64,000 bases of DNA, taken from assembly GCF_045865695.1 (NCBI RefSeq), contig NZ_BAACAP010000231.1, forward strand, positions 43,276 to 107,275. Reading direction: 5' to 3'. The translations under genes and the position numbers were made by a program. The DNA is from Scytonema sp045865695 (GTDB taxonomy: Bacteria; Cyanobacteriota; Cyanobacteriia; Cyanobacteriales; Nostocaceae). Shown piece after piece: positions 8,368-17,398 of the stretch. The first letter of the stretch is position 1. Every line of letters begins with the position of its first letter. The notes under the pieces are model-generated. The model worked only from the letters and a program-made list of their open reading frames with translations. It had not been told where the DNA came from and made no database searches.

Positions 8368-8418
8368 GCAGTCTATTAAAATCGGTGTGGAGCGCTAGTT
8401 TTCCAAAGCATTCATTTC

Positions 8419-8961
8419 TCAACTCTGTTGTGAGGCTCGCCGCACAGCTTCTATATTAACATTAAGTTGTTGAGCAATCTGTTCTACGCTCATCCCCATG
8501 TTTAGTAATAGAGGTACAGTAGCTGCATTAAGTTGATACCTAGTGGCTGCTGATTAGGAGCGCCCAACTCCAGAACGATAAATTCTCTGCACTTGGTCGC
8601 TGTTGAGAAACATTCTATGAGTTTTTTTATCACTTGGTTCCAAAGAGCGTGATGGAAAAATGACTACACAGTACCAGTCATCATACTGGGACTGATTCCG
8701 GTTCAAATACATCATTGATTCGGTGAAGAAGCGATGGTAAAGAGCTTCGTCTTTTTGAAATTGAACTTCCGCAAAAAAGATAATTCTGGATGTTGCACCT
8801 TCTGGAGGTAAAAAGACTCCATCAATGCGAAAAGTAGTTTCTTTTACTTCAACCGACTCAAATCGAGAATTTTGCGCCTGCTCTGGATGGTAATCAACAA
8901 GTTCAAAGAGTAGCCAAGGAAAGCGCTTAAAAATTTGGTAGTAAATGGAATCACGTTTCAC
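8419..8961 (-). pseudogene. DUF2887/Rpn-type nuclease gene, internally deleted and stopped
   Basis: From ATG at 8961 the frame encodes the start of the cyanobacterial DUF2887 family (KRDSIYYQIFKRFPWLLFEL, then FRIDGVFLPP and FFAEVQFQKD). This is the PD-(D/E)XK-like nuclease half. It meets TAA at 8554 after QRIYRSGVGRS. Reading on in the same frame gives a recognisable family C-terminus (PLLLNMGMSVEQIAQQLNV) ending at TGA 8419. The middle of the usual ~250-aa protein is missing, so an in-frame deletion plus a nonsense codon explains what is seen. DUF2887 belongs to the PD-(D/E)XK superfamily that includes Rpn recombination-promoting nucleases. Confidence 0.78.
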
Positions 8962-9127
8962 TAAAATATCCTTAAGGTGCTCGTTATATGCTATTTACAC
9001 GCTCTTGCAACTGACACTCTACAGGATTTTGGTAGTCTTGTCAAAATAATAACAAGTAATATCTTTACCTACTAGTGCGGATGACCCTCCGCATCTTTGT
9101 TATTTTGTAGATTTTCAAATTAAAATA

Positions 9128-9372
9128 CCCCTTAGATATTATCTAAGGGGAGGTTAACATAAGTGTTTAGAAATAGAAAGTTAGTTATAGAGTGGCGTTC
9201 TGAGTAACGCTACTATTAACTGTAATTTAAAAAAATGAAGAAGTTGTGGAGATTTAGAAATTTCAAAAATATCTAACCGAGAGGCTCAGCTTTATTTGTT
9301 GTTTGAACCAATGCAATCCGAAAATCATAAATTTTTCAAATAATTAAAAATTTTCTCCACAACTTCTTCATT
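9128..9372. repeat. Inverted repeats in the 8962-9460 gap
   Basis: A 10-bp hairpin CCCCTTAGAT-ATT-ATCTAAGGGG lies at 9128-9150. A 19-bp perfect inverted repeat (AATGAAGAAGTTGTGGAGA) has arms at 9234-9252 and 9354-9372 and encloses about 100 bp of AT-rich sequence. The second structure looks like a small MITE or an RNA with a long closing stem. No open reading frame is credible between 8962 and 9460. Confidence 0.7.
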
Positions 9373-9460
9373 ATTCCGTGTCTATCACCAAGTATAGAGT
9401 TCTTCTTAACAAGGATTGTATTTACAGATAGGGGTGCGGGTAAACTCTCCGCACCTTTCT

Positions 9461-10150
9461 CTAGGTTTCACTCATTTTAATTTCTCGATTATCTACAAGG
9501 GCTAACCGTCCTTCTTTGTATGCCGATCGCATGGCTATAGCTTCAGCTACAATATGCTGGGCGCTTAATCCTTCTTCATCCATCATTTTTTGTAAAGTAG
9601 TTCCCGTCCGTTCGTCTGGTTCGTGAATTGGTGGAATTTGGCAATACCTCCTCCCATCAGTTGTTCGCCGCCAAATACTCGGTTTTTCAGGTTTCGGTCT
9701 TCTAGGAGTGCGTTGTTCTTTAATTAGAGAACGAACAGCCTCTTGTGTGATTGCTGTTAAGTCCAGAAGCTTGTCTATAACAGGCTGGTACTTCTTGCTG
9801 TTTTCCGCTAGCTGATAAACAGTTCTTGGCTCTATATGTGCTAACTCACGAGGCAAAAATTTCCCAAATGCAGCAGCTATCTTAAGATATCTTTTTTCCT
9901 CGCCTTTCCAGTCTTTATCGAGAAGTAATTTTTTATACTCTTTTACAGGAAGCTTCCGTTTTTGGTCGGCTAACCAAAAGGCATGATGTAAAATTGCCTT
10001 GGTCACTTCCGTCAGGGTTGGGAAAGAGTAATTTTCATGACCAATGCCATTAATAACGTTTTCTTCAAAATACTGTTGCTCAAACTCAGATGTTGTTCTA
10101 GATGGTTTGTCAACGCGGGTTGCGATCGCACTTTTTACTGGAGTCATCAT
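9461..10150 (-). CDS. Hypothetical protein, family not recognised
   Basis: This 229-aa soluble protein is rich in charged residues. Residues 40-125 are helical (LTEVTKAILHHAFWLADQK, then LLLDKDWKGEEKRYLKIA). A Pro/Arg/Lys-rich linker follows (RTPRRPKPEKPSIWRR), and the C-terminus is acidic. No signal peptide or membrane segment is visible. Codon use and the presence of a HIP1 site fit the host. I cannot name a function. The KY-x-KIAAAFGKFLPRELAHIEPRTVYQLAE stretch suggests a DNA- or plasmid-associated helical fold, but that is only an impression. Confidence 0.6.
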   Translation of the reverse strand: MMTPVKSAIATRVDKPSRTTSEFEQQYFEENVINGIGHENYSFPTLTEVTKAILHHAFWLADQKRKLPVKEYKKLLLDKDWKGEEKRYLKIAAAFGKFLPRELAHIEPRTVYQLAENSKKYQPVIDKLLDLTAITQEAVRSLIKEQRTPRRPKPEKPSIWRRTTDGRRYCQIPPIHEPDERTGTTLQKMMDEEGLSAQHIVAEAIAMRSAYKEGRLALVDNREIKMSET

Positions 10151-10666
10151 ATTATGGAATACTCTGGAAGGGAAAAATCAATGCTTATCAAGAAGGCAGA
10201 GGAAAGGAGACACCAAGCAGAAGGCAATCTGACTCCCGCCCTCTGCCTCCTGCTTTCTTCAATTCTTGTCTAATATGCTAATATGTGTTATACGGCTGAA
10301 CATACAAGAAACTCCTACCCCAGTTAAGGGTGATAGCCGAACAAAAAGTCTTTCTAATAGAACAATTGTACTATTTAACTGAAAATATAAATCCCCGAAA
10401 TTACTTATTTTTTGAATAAATTGGAGATAGGATTATACATTAACCAGAGCAGTATACCCTCGCTCTGCACTTTTGGTTGAGAAATACTTGCCTCAGATGC
10501 ACACTGTATGCAATGATATCCTCATTTAAAAGTTAAATACTGTTAATTTATCCAGTTGCCGTACATTAAAAACGTGTGGCACTTATTATTGACTAGGTGT
10601 ATCCTCCAAAGGATGCAGTTGGTCAATGAGGGAGCAATACCTCTCATTCAGTACTCCTCGTTCCCA
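10151..10666. other. 516-bp gap upstream of the sulfatase
   Basis: This gap holds purine-rich repeat sequence (GGCAGAGGAAAGGAGACACC and the partly complementary CCCTCTGCCTCCTGC, about 10195-10255), a common Nostocales intergenic fold-back. The rest is AT-rich and should contain the promoter of the sulfatase operon. An in-frame TTG at 10556 would add 37 residues to the sulfatase and is rejected because the twin-arginine signal starts later. Confidence 0.5.
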
Positions 10667-12055
10667 ATGAATATGCACAAAGATCAACCACAAGCAATTA
10701 GCAGACGCAAATTTTTAGGCACTACAATTGCCAGTACAGCCCTAACGATAGGAGCTTCGAGCCTTCTTTCTTCTGTTTCTGCTGTTTCTACCAAACAAAG
10801 GCGTCCAAATATAGTGTTTATTTTAACGGATGATTTAGGCTGGGGCGATCTTAGCATTTACGGACAGACCAATTATCAAACACCAAATTTAGACCAATTA
10901 GCGAGGGAAGGTACAAGGTTTACTAATGCTTATGCAGCACAAACCGTTTGTACGCCAACACGGGTAGGATTCTTCACAGGTCGATATCCAGCCCGATTGC
11001 CAGTTGGTCTTCAAGAACCTTTGGCTGGGGGAGAAACGGTTGGACTACCTCCAGAAGATCCAACAATCGCTTCCCTCTTAAGGGCGAATGGTTATGAGAC
11101 AGCATTAGTAGGTAAGTGGCATACTGGTTTTCTACCCAATTATGGTCCTTTAAAAAGTGGCTTCGATGAGTTCTTTGGCAACTATAGTGGAGCCATCGAC
11201 TACTTCACTCATAAAACTGGCAGTGGAGATCTTGATTTTTATGAAGGTGAAGAACTTGTAGATCGATCGGGCTATACGACAGATTTATATACAGAGCGTG
11301 CTGTTAACTTTATTAAAAGATCTCGTACTCGTCCGTTTTATCTCAGCCTTCATTACACAGCACCACACTGGCCTTGGGAAGGACCGGAAGATGAAGAATT
11401 AAGTAGAAATTTTTACAATTCTAATAACTTCAGTGTAGGAGGAGCGCCGGAAATTTACGCGGCAATGATGAAAAGCCTTGATAATGGAATTGGCAAAGTC
11501 TTAACAGCTTTAGAAGAGTCTGGACAAGCTGACAATACAATAGTTATTTTCGTTAGTGATAATGGAGGAGAACAGTACTCTAATTTTGGTCGCTTTCAAG
11601 GCAAGAAAGGTAGCTTGTATGAAGGTGGTTTGCGAGTTCCTGCCATCATTCGCTGGCCTGGAGTTATCCCATCTAATCGAGTAAGTACTCAAGTGACTAT
11701 CACCATGGATTTGACTGCAACGATTTTGGCAGCAACCGACACCGAACCCGATCCAAACTATCCTCTTGATGGGCGCAATTTGCTACCTGTTATTTTAGGT
11801 AAAAAAGCTGTCGATCCGCGATCGCTATACTGGCGCTACAAAGCTAATCGCCCTGGTTCTTCGGAACCACTTCAAGCAGCAGTCCGCAGTGGAGATTGGA
11901 AGTACTTGAAACAAGGAGAACAGGAATATCTTTTTAACCTTGCCACTGATGAAGGCGAACAAACAGACCTCAAAAATGATTACCCTCAAGTCTTAGAACA
12001 ACTTCGTAATAAATTCCAAGCGTGGAATGCACAAGTATTGCCTTATCCGGCTTAA
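10667..12055 (+). CDS. Tat-exported type I sulfatase
   Basis: This is a 462-aa sulfatase of the alkaline-phosphatase superfamily. The N-terminus has a twin-arginine signal (SRRKFLGTTIASTALTIGA), so it is exported folded. The catalytic signature is CTPTR at C95-R99, in which Cys is converted to formylglycine. Calcium ligands are in LTDDLGWGD and VSDNGG, and the GKWHTG motif is present. The start is ATG 10667 or 10673. It hydrolyses a sulfate ester, possibly on a sulfated polysaccharide, but the substrate is not readable. The stop lies 6 bp before the gene for a formylglycine-generating enzyme, its likely activator. Confidence 0.9.
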   Translation: MNMHKDQPQAISRRKFLGTTIASTALTIGASSLLSSVSAVSTKQRRPNIVFILTDDLGWGDLSIYGQTNYQTPNLDQLAREGTRFTNAYAAQTVCTPTRVGFFTGRYPARLPVGLQEPLAGGETVGLPPEDPTIASLLRANGYETALVGKWHTGFLPNYGPLKSGFDEFFGNYSGAIDYFTHKTGSGDLDFYEGEELVDRSGYTTDLYTERAVNFIKRSRTRPFYLSLHYTAPHWPWEGPEDEELSRNFYNSNNFSVGGAPEIYAAMMKSLDNGIGKVLTALEESGQADNTIVIFVSDNGGEQYSNFGRFQGKKGSLYEGGLRVPAIIRWPGVIPSNRVSTQVTITMDLTATILAATDTEPDPNYPLDGRNLLPVILGKKAVDPRSLYWRYKANRPGSSEPLQAAVRSGDWKYLKQGEQEYLFNLATDEGEQTDLKNDYPQVLEQLRNKFQAWNAQVLPYPA

Positions 12056-12061
12056 AGAGTC

Positions 12062-13060
12062 ATGCAAGAAAGATTATGCCAAGAGAATTCAAGTCGTAAA
12101 TCTGGCAAACAAATAACTCCCAAACCTCTTCATAAACCACGCGATCGCGATATGGTTTGGATACCGGGCGGGACTTTTATGATGGGGTCAGATAACCACT
12201 ATCCAGAAGAAAGCCCAGCCCATCTTGTTCGTGTGAGTGGTTTCTGGATGGATCGCTATGCACTCACCAATAAACAGTTCCAACGTTTTGTTAAAGCAAC
12301 TGGTTATGTGACTGTTGCCGAACGTCAACCAAAGCCACAAGATTACCCAGGCGCTATACCAGAACTACTTGTAGCAGGCTCAGCTGTATTTCAGCAGCTA
12401 AAACAACCAGTCAATTTACAAAATTGTAACTGGTGGGTTTATGTACCTGGTGCTAACTGGAGACATCCAACAGGGTCGGGTAGTTCTATTAAAGGTAAAG
12501 ACAACTATCCCGTAGTGCATATTGCCTATGAAGATGCTGAGGCTTATGCAACTTGGGCTGGTAAATCACTTCCAACTGAGGCAGAGTGGGAATTTGCGGC
12601 TCGTAGTGGATTAGATAACACTGTTTATGCGTGGGGCAATGAATTTTCTCCCAAAGGCAAGAGGATGGCAAATACTTGGGAAGGAGAGTTCCCTTGGCAA
12701 AACCTAAAACCAAATCCTCCTGGAGCAGAACCAGTTGGTTGTTACTCTCCCAATGGCTATGGTTTATATGATATGGTAGGCAACGTTTGGGAATGGACAA
12801 CTGATTGGTATCAAGACCACCATCCAGAAAACAAAACAAAACCCTGCTGTATTCCCACAAACCCTAGAGGTGCAGCTAAAGAAGAGAGTTACGAGCCTAC
12901 TGTATCGCAAGCTCAAATACCCAGAAAAGTCCTTAAAGGAGGTTCCTTTCTTTGTGCGCCCAACTACTGCCAGCGTTATCGACCAGCAGCACGGCATCCA
13001 GAAACAGTAGATACCTCAACTTGTCATATTGGATTTCGTTGTATAGTACGCATAAGTTGA
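12062..13060 (+). CDS. Formylglycine-generating enzyme (sulfatase-modifying factor)
   Basis: This 332-aa FGE-sulfatase family protein starts its domain with MVWIPGGTFMMGSDNHYPEE and contains the PVVHIAYEDAEAYATWAGK and LPTEAEWEFAARSG motifs. The active-site cysteines C298 and C303 are both present (GGSFLCAPNYCQRYRPAAR), with the spacing of catalytic FGEs. It ends in HIGFRC, also typical. It oxidises the sulfatase Cys to formylglycine using oxygen and copper. No signal peptide is seen, so it should act in the cytoplasm before Tat export of the sulfatase, which fits the operon pairing. Confidence 0.92.
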   Translation: MQERLCQENSSRKSGKQITPKPLHKPRDRDMVWIPGGTFMMGSDNHYPEESPAHLVRVSGFWMDRYALTNKQFQRFVKATGYVTVAERQPKPQDYPGAIPELLVAGSAVFQQLKQPVNLQNCNWWVYVPGANWRHPTGSGSSIKGKDNYPVVHIAYEDAEAYATWAGKSLPTEAEWEFAARSGLDNTVYAWGNEFSPKGKRMANTWEGEFPWQNLKPNPPGAEPVGCYSPNGYGLYDMVGNVWEWTTDWYQDHHPENKTKPCCIPTNPRGAAKEESYEPTVSQAQIPRKVLKGGSFLCAPNYCQRYRPAARHPETVDTSTCHIGFRCIVRIS

Positions 13061-13130
13061 TTGTAAACTTTCCATAAAATAAATTATCCCCGATTGTAGG
13101 GTGGGCATCCTCGCCTGACATCTCCGGAGT

Positions 13131-13152
13131 GTACGGGCGGGGACGCCCGTAC
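13131..13152. repeat. Palindrome and duplicated repeats after the FGE gene
   Basis: GTACGGGCG and CGCCCGTAC form a 9-bp stem around GGGA (13131-13152). Just before it is GTAGGGTGGGCATCC (about 13096), a partial copy of the dispersed GTAGGGTGGGCA repeat. Just after it is a tandem pair of ACCACAAGAGCATAGA units (13151-13183). The cluster probably ends the sulfatase operon. Confidence 0.65.
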
Positions 13153-13298
13153 CACAAGAGCATAGATACCACAAGAGCATAGAGTGGCTCTAGACCTTGA
13201 AAACTGCTGTAATCGCGGTATCTTATATTAATAGCGGGCTTTTCAACCCCCACTACAAGAAATTTTGGGATATTTGTTGATTTGGAAGTCTTACAGTA

Positions 13299-13532
13299 CT
13301 AATCTTCTAAATCGATCGCAACTTCGTCATCTTCAGGATCGTAGGGAATATCATCAAGGTCTATTATCTCTGAAATTTCTTCTACTTCATTCAAATATTC
13401 AGATTCTTGAGGAGTGCGCTCTATAAGGCGACCACTCGACTTTAGCCATTCGAGAATCACAAACTCATTAGTTTTACGAATGACAGGAGCTCGCTTATTA
13501 CGAGGTTCTTCACGTAAAGGGCTGTTAAGCAT
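13299..13532 (-). CDS. Small acidic cyanobacterial protein (DUF3134)
   Basis: This 77-aa protein begins MLNSPLREEPRNKRAPVIRK, followed by ILEWLKSSGRLIERTPQESE and a strongly acidic C-terminus. It matches the DUF3134 family of small conserved cyanobacterial proteins as I know it. The function is unknown. It is monocistronic, with an AT-rich upstream region. No membrane segment is present. Confidence 0.72.
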   Translation of the reverse strand: MLNSPLREEPRNKRAPVIRKTNEFVILEWLKSSGRLIERTPQESEYLNEVEEISEIIDLDDIPYDPEDDEVAIDLED

Positions 13533-13768
13533 AAAAAACTCTCTTTGAATTGGGAAAAACTAAAAGGCAACAAAAGCTAGGGTATTTATTTGCTTGAGTT
13601 GCTCGTCTTCAACCTCGTTTAATAAAATACTTATATAAACTGACACAGAAGACCTCCAAAATCAGGGCTGTAGAGATTTAGATTCGGAGAGGCGTCTATC
13701 CGGTGTCAGTCACATGACCGAAAATATTTCTCAACCAATTGAGCGTAACACAGTTTACTGAGAAACAG

Positions 13769-14239
13769 TTAAAAATCAGTATTGGAAATTGTTATGGTAG
13801 CCTTCAAATTTAGTAGAAAAATAGTTTTTATCGTTTCTTGGTAAGATAAAACAGATACATGACTAACTATGTCAGGAGTTGTTTTGCTGTAGATGTCTGA
13901 TTTTGGAAGCGGACGTATTGTTTCAGGTGGTAACTCGACTAGATCGGGTGGTTCATGAACCAATATCCCACATAATTCATCTTCTGAATCGCGTGTAATT
14001 ACTAAAAAGGATTCGTCACCCGATAACTGAGGTAAGCCATCCAAATTTAACTGTTGGTGTAAATCCAAAATTCTAATCGTGCGCTCGCCCACTTGCACTA
14101 ATCCCATTTTGGTCAGTCTTTTACTATTGAAAGACGAACAATTGATAACTTTTAGCACATCGTTAATAGATAGTGCTAAAAGATAATCTGCCACTTTTAA
14201 AACAATAAATTTTTCTATATTAATTTCGTTATTCATCAT
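13769..14239 (-). CDS. CheW-like adaptor, last gene of the phototaxis operon
   Basis: This 156-aa CheW-domain protein (FIVLKVADYLLALSINDVLKVI, then TIRILDLHQQL and FLVITRDSEDELCGILVHEP) has no extra domain. CheW adaptors link methyl-accepting receptors to CheA. It starts 12 bp after the CheA-type gene, so co-translation is likely. It is more diverged than the PixI-type CheW at 21630 and is an additional sixth gene beyond the five-gene pixGHIJL order. Confidence 0.82.
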   Translation of the reverse strand: MMNNEINIEKFIVLKVADYLLALSINDVLKVINCSSFNSKRLTKMGLVQVGERTIRILDLHQQLNLDGLPQLSGDESFLVITRDSEDELCGILVHEPPDLVELPPETIRPLPKSDIYSKTTPDIVSHVSVLSYQETIKTIFLLNLKATITISNTDF

Positions 14240-14251
14240 TCTTCCGTAACA

Positions 14252-17170
14252 TTAATTTTTCTTTTCTAATACATCATTAACTGTTGTTAACAACATATGT
14301 TCTAGATAAGGTTTAGTAATATAAGCATTGGCTCCTAATTTAAAAGCAAGCATTCTATGTTTATCGCTACTTCGAGAAGTGAGCATAACAACTGGAATTT
14401 CAGATACAGTAGGGTCTTTTTGGCGATTTTTTAGAAACTCAAACCCATTCATTCGTGGCATTTCAATATCGCAAAAGACTAACTGGATATCTGAATGGTA
14501 ACGAATTTGTTCAATGGCTTCATAACCATCTTTTGCTTGAACAACATGATAACCAGCTTTTTGTAAAGTTAATGCCAGAGTTTGGCGTACAGTGATAGAA
14601 TCATCCACAAGCAAAATTGTTTTACAGGGTTTTTCCTCAAAGTTTGTTGCTTCTGCCAAAGCAGCACGAGCTTGGAACGGTAATTGTTGATGCTTCAAAT
14701 TTGGAATGAGAGGTACTGAACTTACAAAGTTTGTAGCCCGATCGCGATTTTGTTGTTCGGATAAATGATTGATTAATGCAGTTCCATCTAGTACAAGCGT
14801 TAGGCGACCATCGGCTAGAATACTACCTCCATAAACATAAGAAGGTGGTGCGATCGCACTTCCTAAAGGACGAATTGCCAATTCAAAATCTCCAAAAAGT
14901 CGCTCGACTTCCAAACCTAAAAGTCGCTCTTGACAGCGAATAAGAATAATGGGCAGCATTGTCTCTGACTTTTCAACCAAAGAATGTTTTGAGCCAGAGA
15001 TAGCAAATTGAGTTACTAATGAGGAATAATTCAAAGCTGTAGCGAGTTGATAAATAGGAATGAGAGTTTCCTTATCCCCTTTATGCCACCGAAGAACTTT
15101 ACCACCATCCCAGCATCTAACTTGCTCGCGTTTAGGAATAATAATTTCCTCTATTGCATTAGCAAATAAAGCATAAATTTTTTCACCTGCTTGACACACT
15201 AATAATTTATCAATAGTCAAACTTAAAGGAATTTGAAGTCTAAACATTGTACCTCGATGCGGTTCTGAATAGACAGAAACTGTACCTTGAATTGCTCGTA
15301 AATGGGTGCGAACCACATCTAGACCCATACCCCTTCCAGAAAGATCGTTCACATTAGAAGCTGTAGAAAACCCAGGCTCAAATAACAAATCAATAAGTTG
15401 TTCGTGACTCAATTGAATAGCATATTGAGATGAAATTAATCGTTCTTCTATTGCTTTAATACGAATCTTTTCAAAATCCAAACCTTGTCCATCATCCTGA
15501 ACTTCAACTATCAAATATCTACCTTGATGGTAAGCGCGAATTTCAATGGCACCTTTTTCAGGTTTACCCCATTTTTGACGGATAGAAGGACTTTCTATTC
15601 CATGGTCAAAAGCGTTGCGAACTAAGTGTAATAGAGGATCGTATAGCCGCTCAACAACCGCTTTATCAACTAGAGTCTCACTTCCTTGAAACTCTAATTC
15701 AATCTGTTTTTTATGTACTATTTCTAATTTTTGCAAAATTCGAGGAAATCGCTCAAAAAGATTTCCTAGAGGTAGCATTCGGGCTTCCATAAGAGAATCG
15801 CGAGTACCTGTCAGCAATCGACGCTGTTTCTCAAGGGACTCTTGAGACTGACGGGCAAACATTTCTACTGCTTCGGAAGCTTCTATCAATTGTACTGTGT
15901 CTTCTAGAAGCGATTGGGGATTGGCGATTGGGGATTGGCGATTGGGGATTGGCGATTGGGGATTGATTATTTGTTCTTCTACCTTGTCTCTCTTGTCCCC
16001 AGTTCCTAGTCCCCATTGCCCCTTATCCCCAGAGGGGGCCCCGAGTTCCCCAGTTTCCAATCCCCAGTTCCTAGTCCCTAGTCCCCATTGCCCCTTATCC
16101 CCAGAGGGGGCCCCGAGTTCCCCAGTTAACTCATTAAGTTGCTGTTGATGTTTTTCTAACCGAGAAAAAAGAACTCGAATCGCACTCCATAATTGTTCAT
16201 TTTGTAAAAACTGACGATTTTGATTGGTGAGCATTTCTCCAATGAAATAATTAAGTTGTTCTAAATGCTCAACATTGACTCTGACAGTGCTAGAAAACGG
16301 AGGTGTTGAATGAGAAACTGGAGTCCCTTGTTCTGATGTTAAGAATGTTGGATCTGGGATATTGTATGAATTGAGGATTGTTTTTGTTACACGAGTCCGT
16401 GGCGTAGTAAGCTGTTGTAGAGCAAGCGTTGGTTCGCCACCTTGGGTGCGATCGCCATTGAGTACTGACGTTCTAGATTCTTGAAAATTAGCTAGAGCAA
16501 TACGAGCAATGGTCACTGCTTGACTTGGATAGTTATTTAAAGCAGTCAGCACTGCCTTGGCAATCGCTTGAAATCCCGGTAAATTCAATGATTCACCCAA
16601 ACCAAAGAAAACTTCAGCTTGAGTTTTTAACAGAGAAGAAATTTGTTCGGAGTTAGCGCTTGCTATAGCTGTAGCCAGTTCATCTAAACGTTGAGTAACA
16701 CCTATTTCAAATATCGATTTTGTTAAATCAAAACCTAATTCTTCTGAGTTAGGAAGATCGGAATCTGGATTAAAAGAGTCTCCCATCTGTTCTTGCAATT
16801 GTGCAAAAATCTCAGCAATGCGATCGAGAATTTCAGCCTCATTAAACAAACTTCCCGTAAATTCAGCATTTAAGGAGAGATCAAGACATTCATAACTCTC
16901 AAAAAGTAAAGCTTCAACTTCTGGACTAATGACTAAATTAGGTTTACAGATGGCTCTAAAAATATCTTCTAACGAGTGAGCTATACTGGCGATCGCTTCT
17001 AAACTAATACTAGCTGCTGCACCTTTTAAGGTATGAGTCGCTCGCATCAAATTATAAACTTTGTTAATATTGTAGCTTTCTCGAAGACTAAGTAACTCTT
17101 GCTCTATTTCTTGCAGTAGTTCTTGAGCTTCTTGGAGAAAATATTGATAACTTTGCTGGTGAAATGTCAT
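14252..17170 (-). CDS. CheA-type hybrid histidine kinase (PixL/PtxE-like)
   Basis: This 972-aa protein has, in order, an Hpt domain with phospho-acceptor H46 (RATHTLKGAA), a long linker, a dimerisation region, and an HATPase (LVRNAFDHGIES, VQDDGQGLD, GRGMGLDVVRTHL). A CheW-like domain and a C-terminal receiver (LLVDDSITVRQT, phospho-acceptor D901 in FCDIEMP) follow. The start at 17170 (MTFHQQSYQYF) is preferred over 17257, whose extra residues come from intergenic repeats. Residues about 349-420 are encoded by an in-frame repeat insertion. It follows the photoreceptor gene and would pass its signal to the PixG/PixH-type regulators that steer type IV pili. Confidence 0.92.
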   Translation of the reverse strand: MTFHQQSYQYFLQEAQELLQEIEQELLSLRESYNINKVYNLMRATHTLKGAAASISLEAIASIAHSLEDIFRAICKPNLVISPEVEALLFESYECLDLSLNAEFTGSLFNEAEILDRIAEIFAQLQEQMGDSFNPDSDLPNSEELGFDLTKSIFEIGVTQRLDELATAIASANSEQISSLLKTQAEVFFGLGESLNLPGFQAIAKAVLTALNNYPSQAVTIARIALANFQESRTSVLNGDRTQGGEPTLALQQLTTPRTRVTKTILNSYNIPDPTFLTSEQGTPVSHSTPPFSSTVRVNVEHLEQLNYFIGEMLTNQNRQFLQNEQLWSAIRVLFSRLEKHQQQLNELTGELGAPSGDKGQWGLGTRNWGLETGELGAPSGDKGQWGLGTGDKRDKVEEQIINPQSPIPNRQSPIANPQSLLEDTVQLIEASEAVEMFARQSQESLEKQRRLLTGTRDSLMEARMLPLGNLFERFPRILQKLEIVHKKQIELEFQGSETLVDKAVVERLYDPLLHLVRNAFDHGIESPSIRQKWGKPEKGAIEIRAYHQGRYLIVEVQDDGQGLDFEKIRIKAIEERLISSQYAIQLSHEQLIDLLFEPGFSTASNVNDLSGRGMGLDVVRTHLRAIQGTVSVYSEPHRGTMFRLQIPLSLTIDKLLVCQAGEKIYALFANAIEEIIIPKREQVRCWDGGKVLRWHKGDKETLIPIYQLATALNYSSLVTQFAISGSKHSLVEKSETMLPIILIRCQERLLGLEVERLFGDFELAIRPLGSAIAPPSYVYGGSILADGRLTLVLDGTALINHLSEQQNRDRATNFVSSVPLIPNLKHQQLPFQARAALAEATNFEEKPCKTILLVDDSITVRQTLALTLQKAGYHVVQAKDGYEAIEQIRYHSDIQLVFCDIEMPRMNGFEFLKNRQKDPTVSEIPVVMLTSRSSDKHRMLAFKLGANAYITKPYLEHMLLTTVNDVLEKKN
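15911..16126. repeat. Intergenic-type tandem repeats inserted in frame in the cheA gene
   Basis: The stretch starts with four or more GATTGGGGATTGGC units. It continues with two near-identical ~55-bp blocks containing CCCCAGAGGGGGCCCCGAG (about 16000-16054 and 16066-16127). The same GATTGGGGATTGGC and CCCTAGTCCCC sequences occur between genes in this organism (for example 17170-17220 and 30285-30360). Here they keep the frame and encode about 72 low-complexity residues in the linker between the Hpt and kinase domains. Confidence 0.9.
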
Positions 17171-17226
17171 TGGCGATTGGCGATTGGGAATTGGGAATTG
17201 GGCATTGGGCATTGGGCATTGGCGGT

Positions 17227-17363
17227 GTAGGTTGGGTTGAGGAACGAAACCCAACACTCAAATATCTTGTCTTTGTTGGATTGCATTCAAATATCTTGTC
17301 TTTGTTGGATTGCATTCAAATATCTTGTTTTTGTTGGGTTTCACTTCGTTCAACCCAACCTAC
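17227..17363. repeat. MITE-like inverted-repeat element with 29-bp tandem units
   Basis: Near-perfect terminal inverted repeats GTAGGTTGGGTTGAGGAACG and CTTCGTTCAACCCAACCTAC bound a 137-bp element in the gap between the receptor and cheA genes. Inside are two full copies and one partial copy of a 29-bp unit (TCAAATATCTTGTCTTTGTT...), at about 17258-17337. The same inverted repeat family (TTGGGTTGAGGAAC) recurs at 63162-63223. Confidence 0.85.
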
Positions 17364-17398
17364 CATTATTTTTCTTTCCTGAGAGTGATAGAAAAAAG

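Noticed and set aside
10556..10666. Longer sulfatase start at TTG 10556
   Set aside because: The added residues lie before the twin-arginine signal, which is normally close to the N-terminus.
15897..16148. 83-codon plus-strand frame opposite the CheA linker
   Set aside because: It is the other strand of the in-frame repeat insertion and is only repeat sequence.
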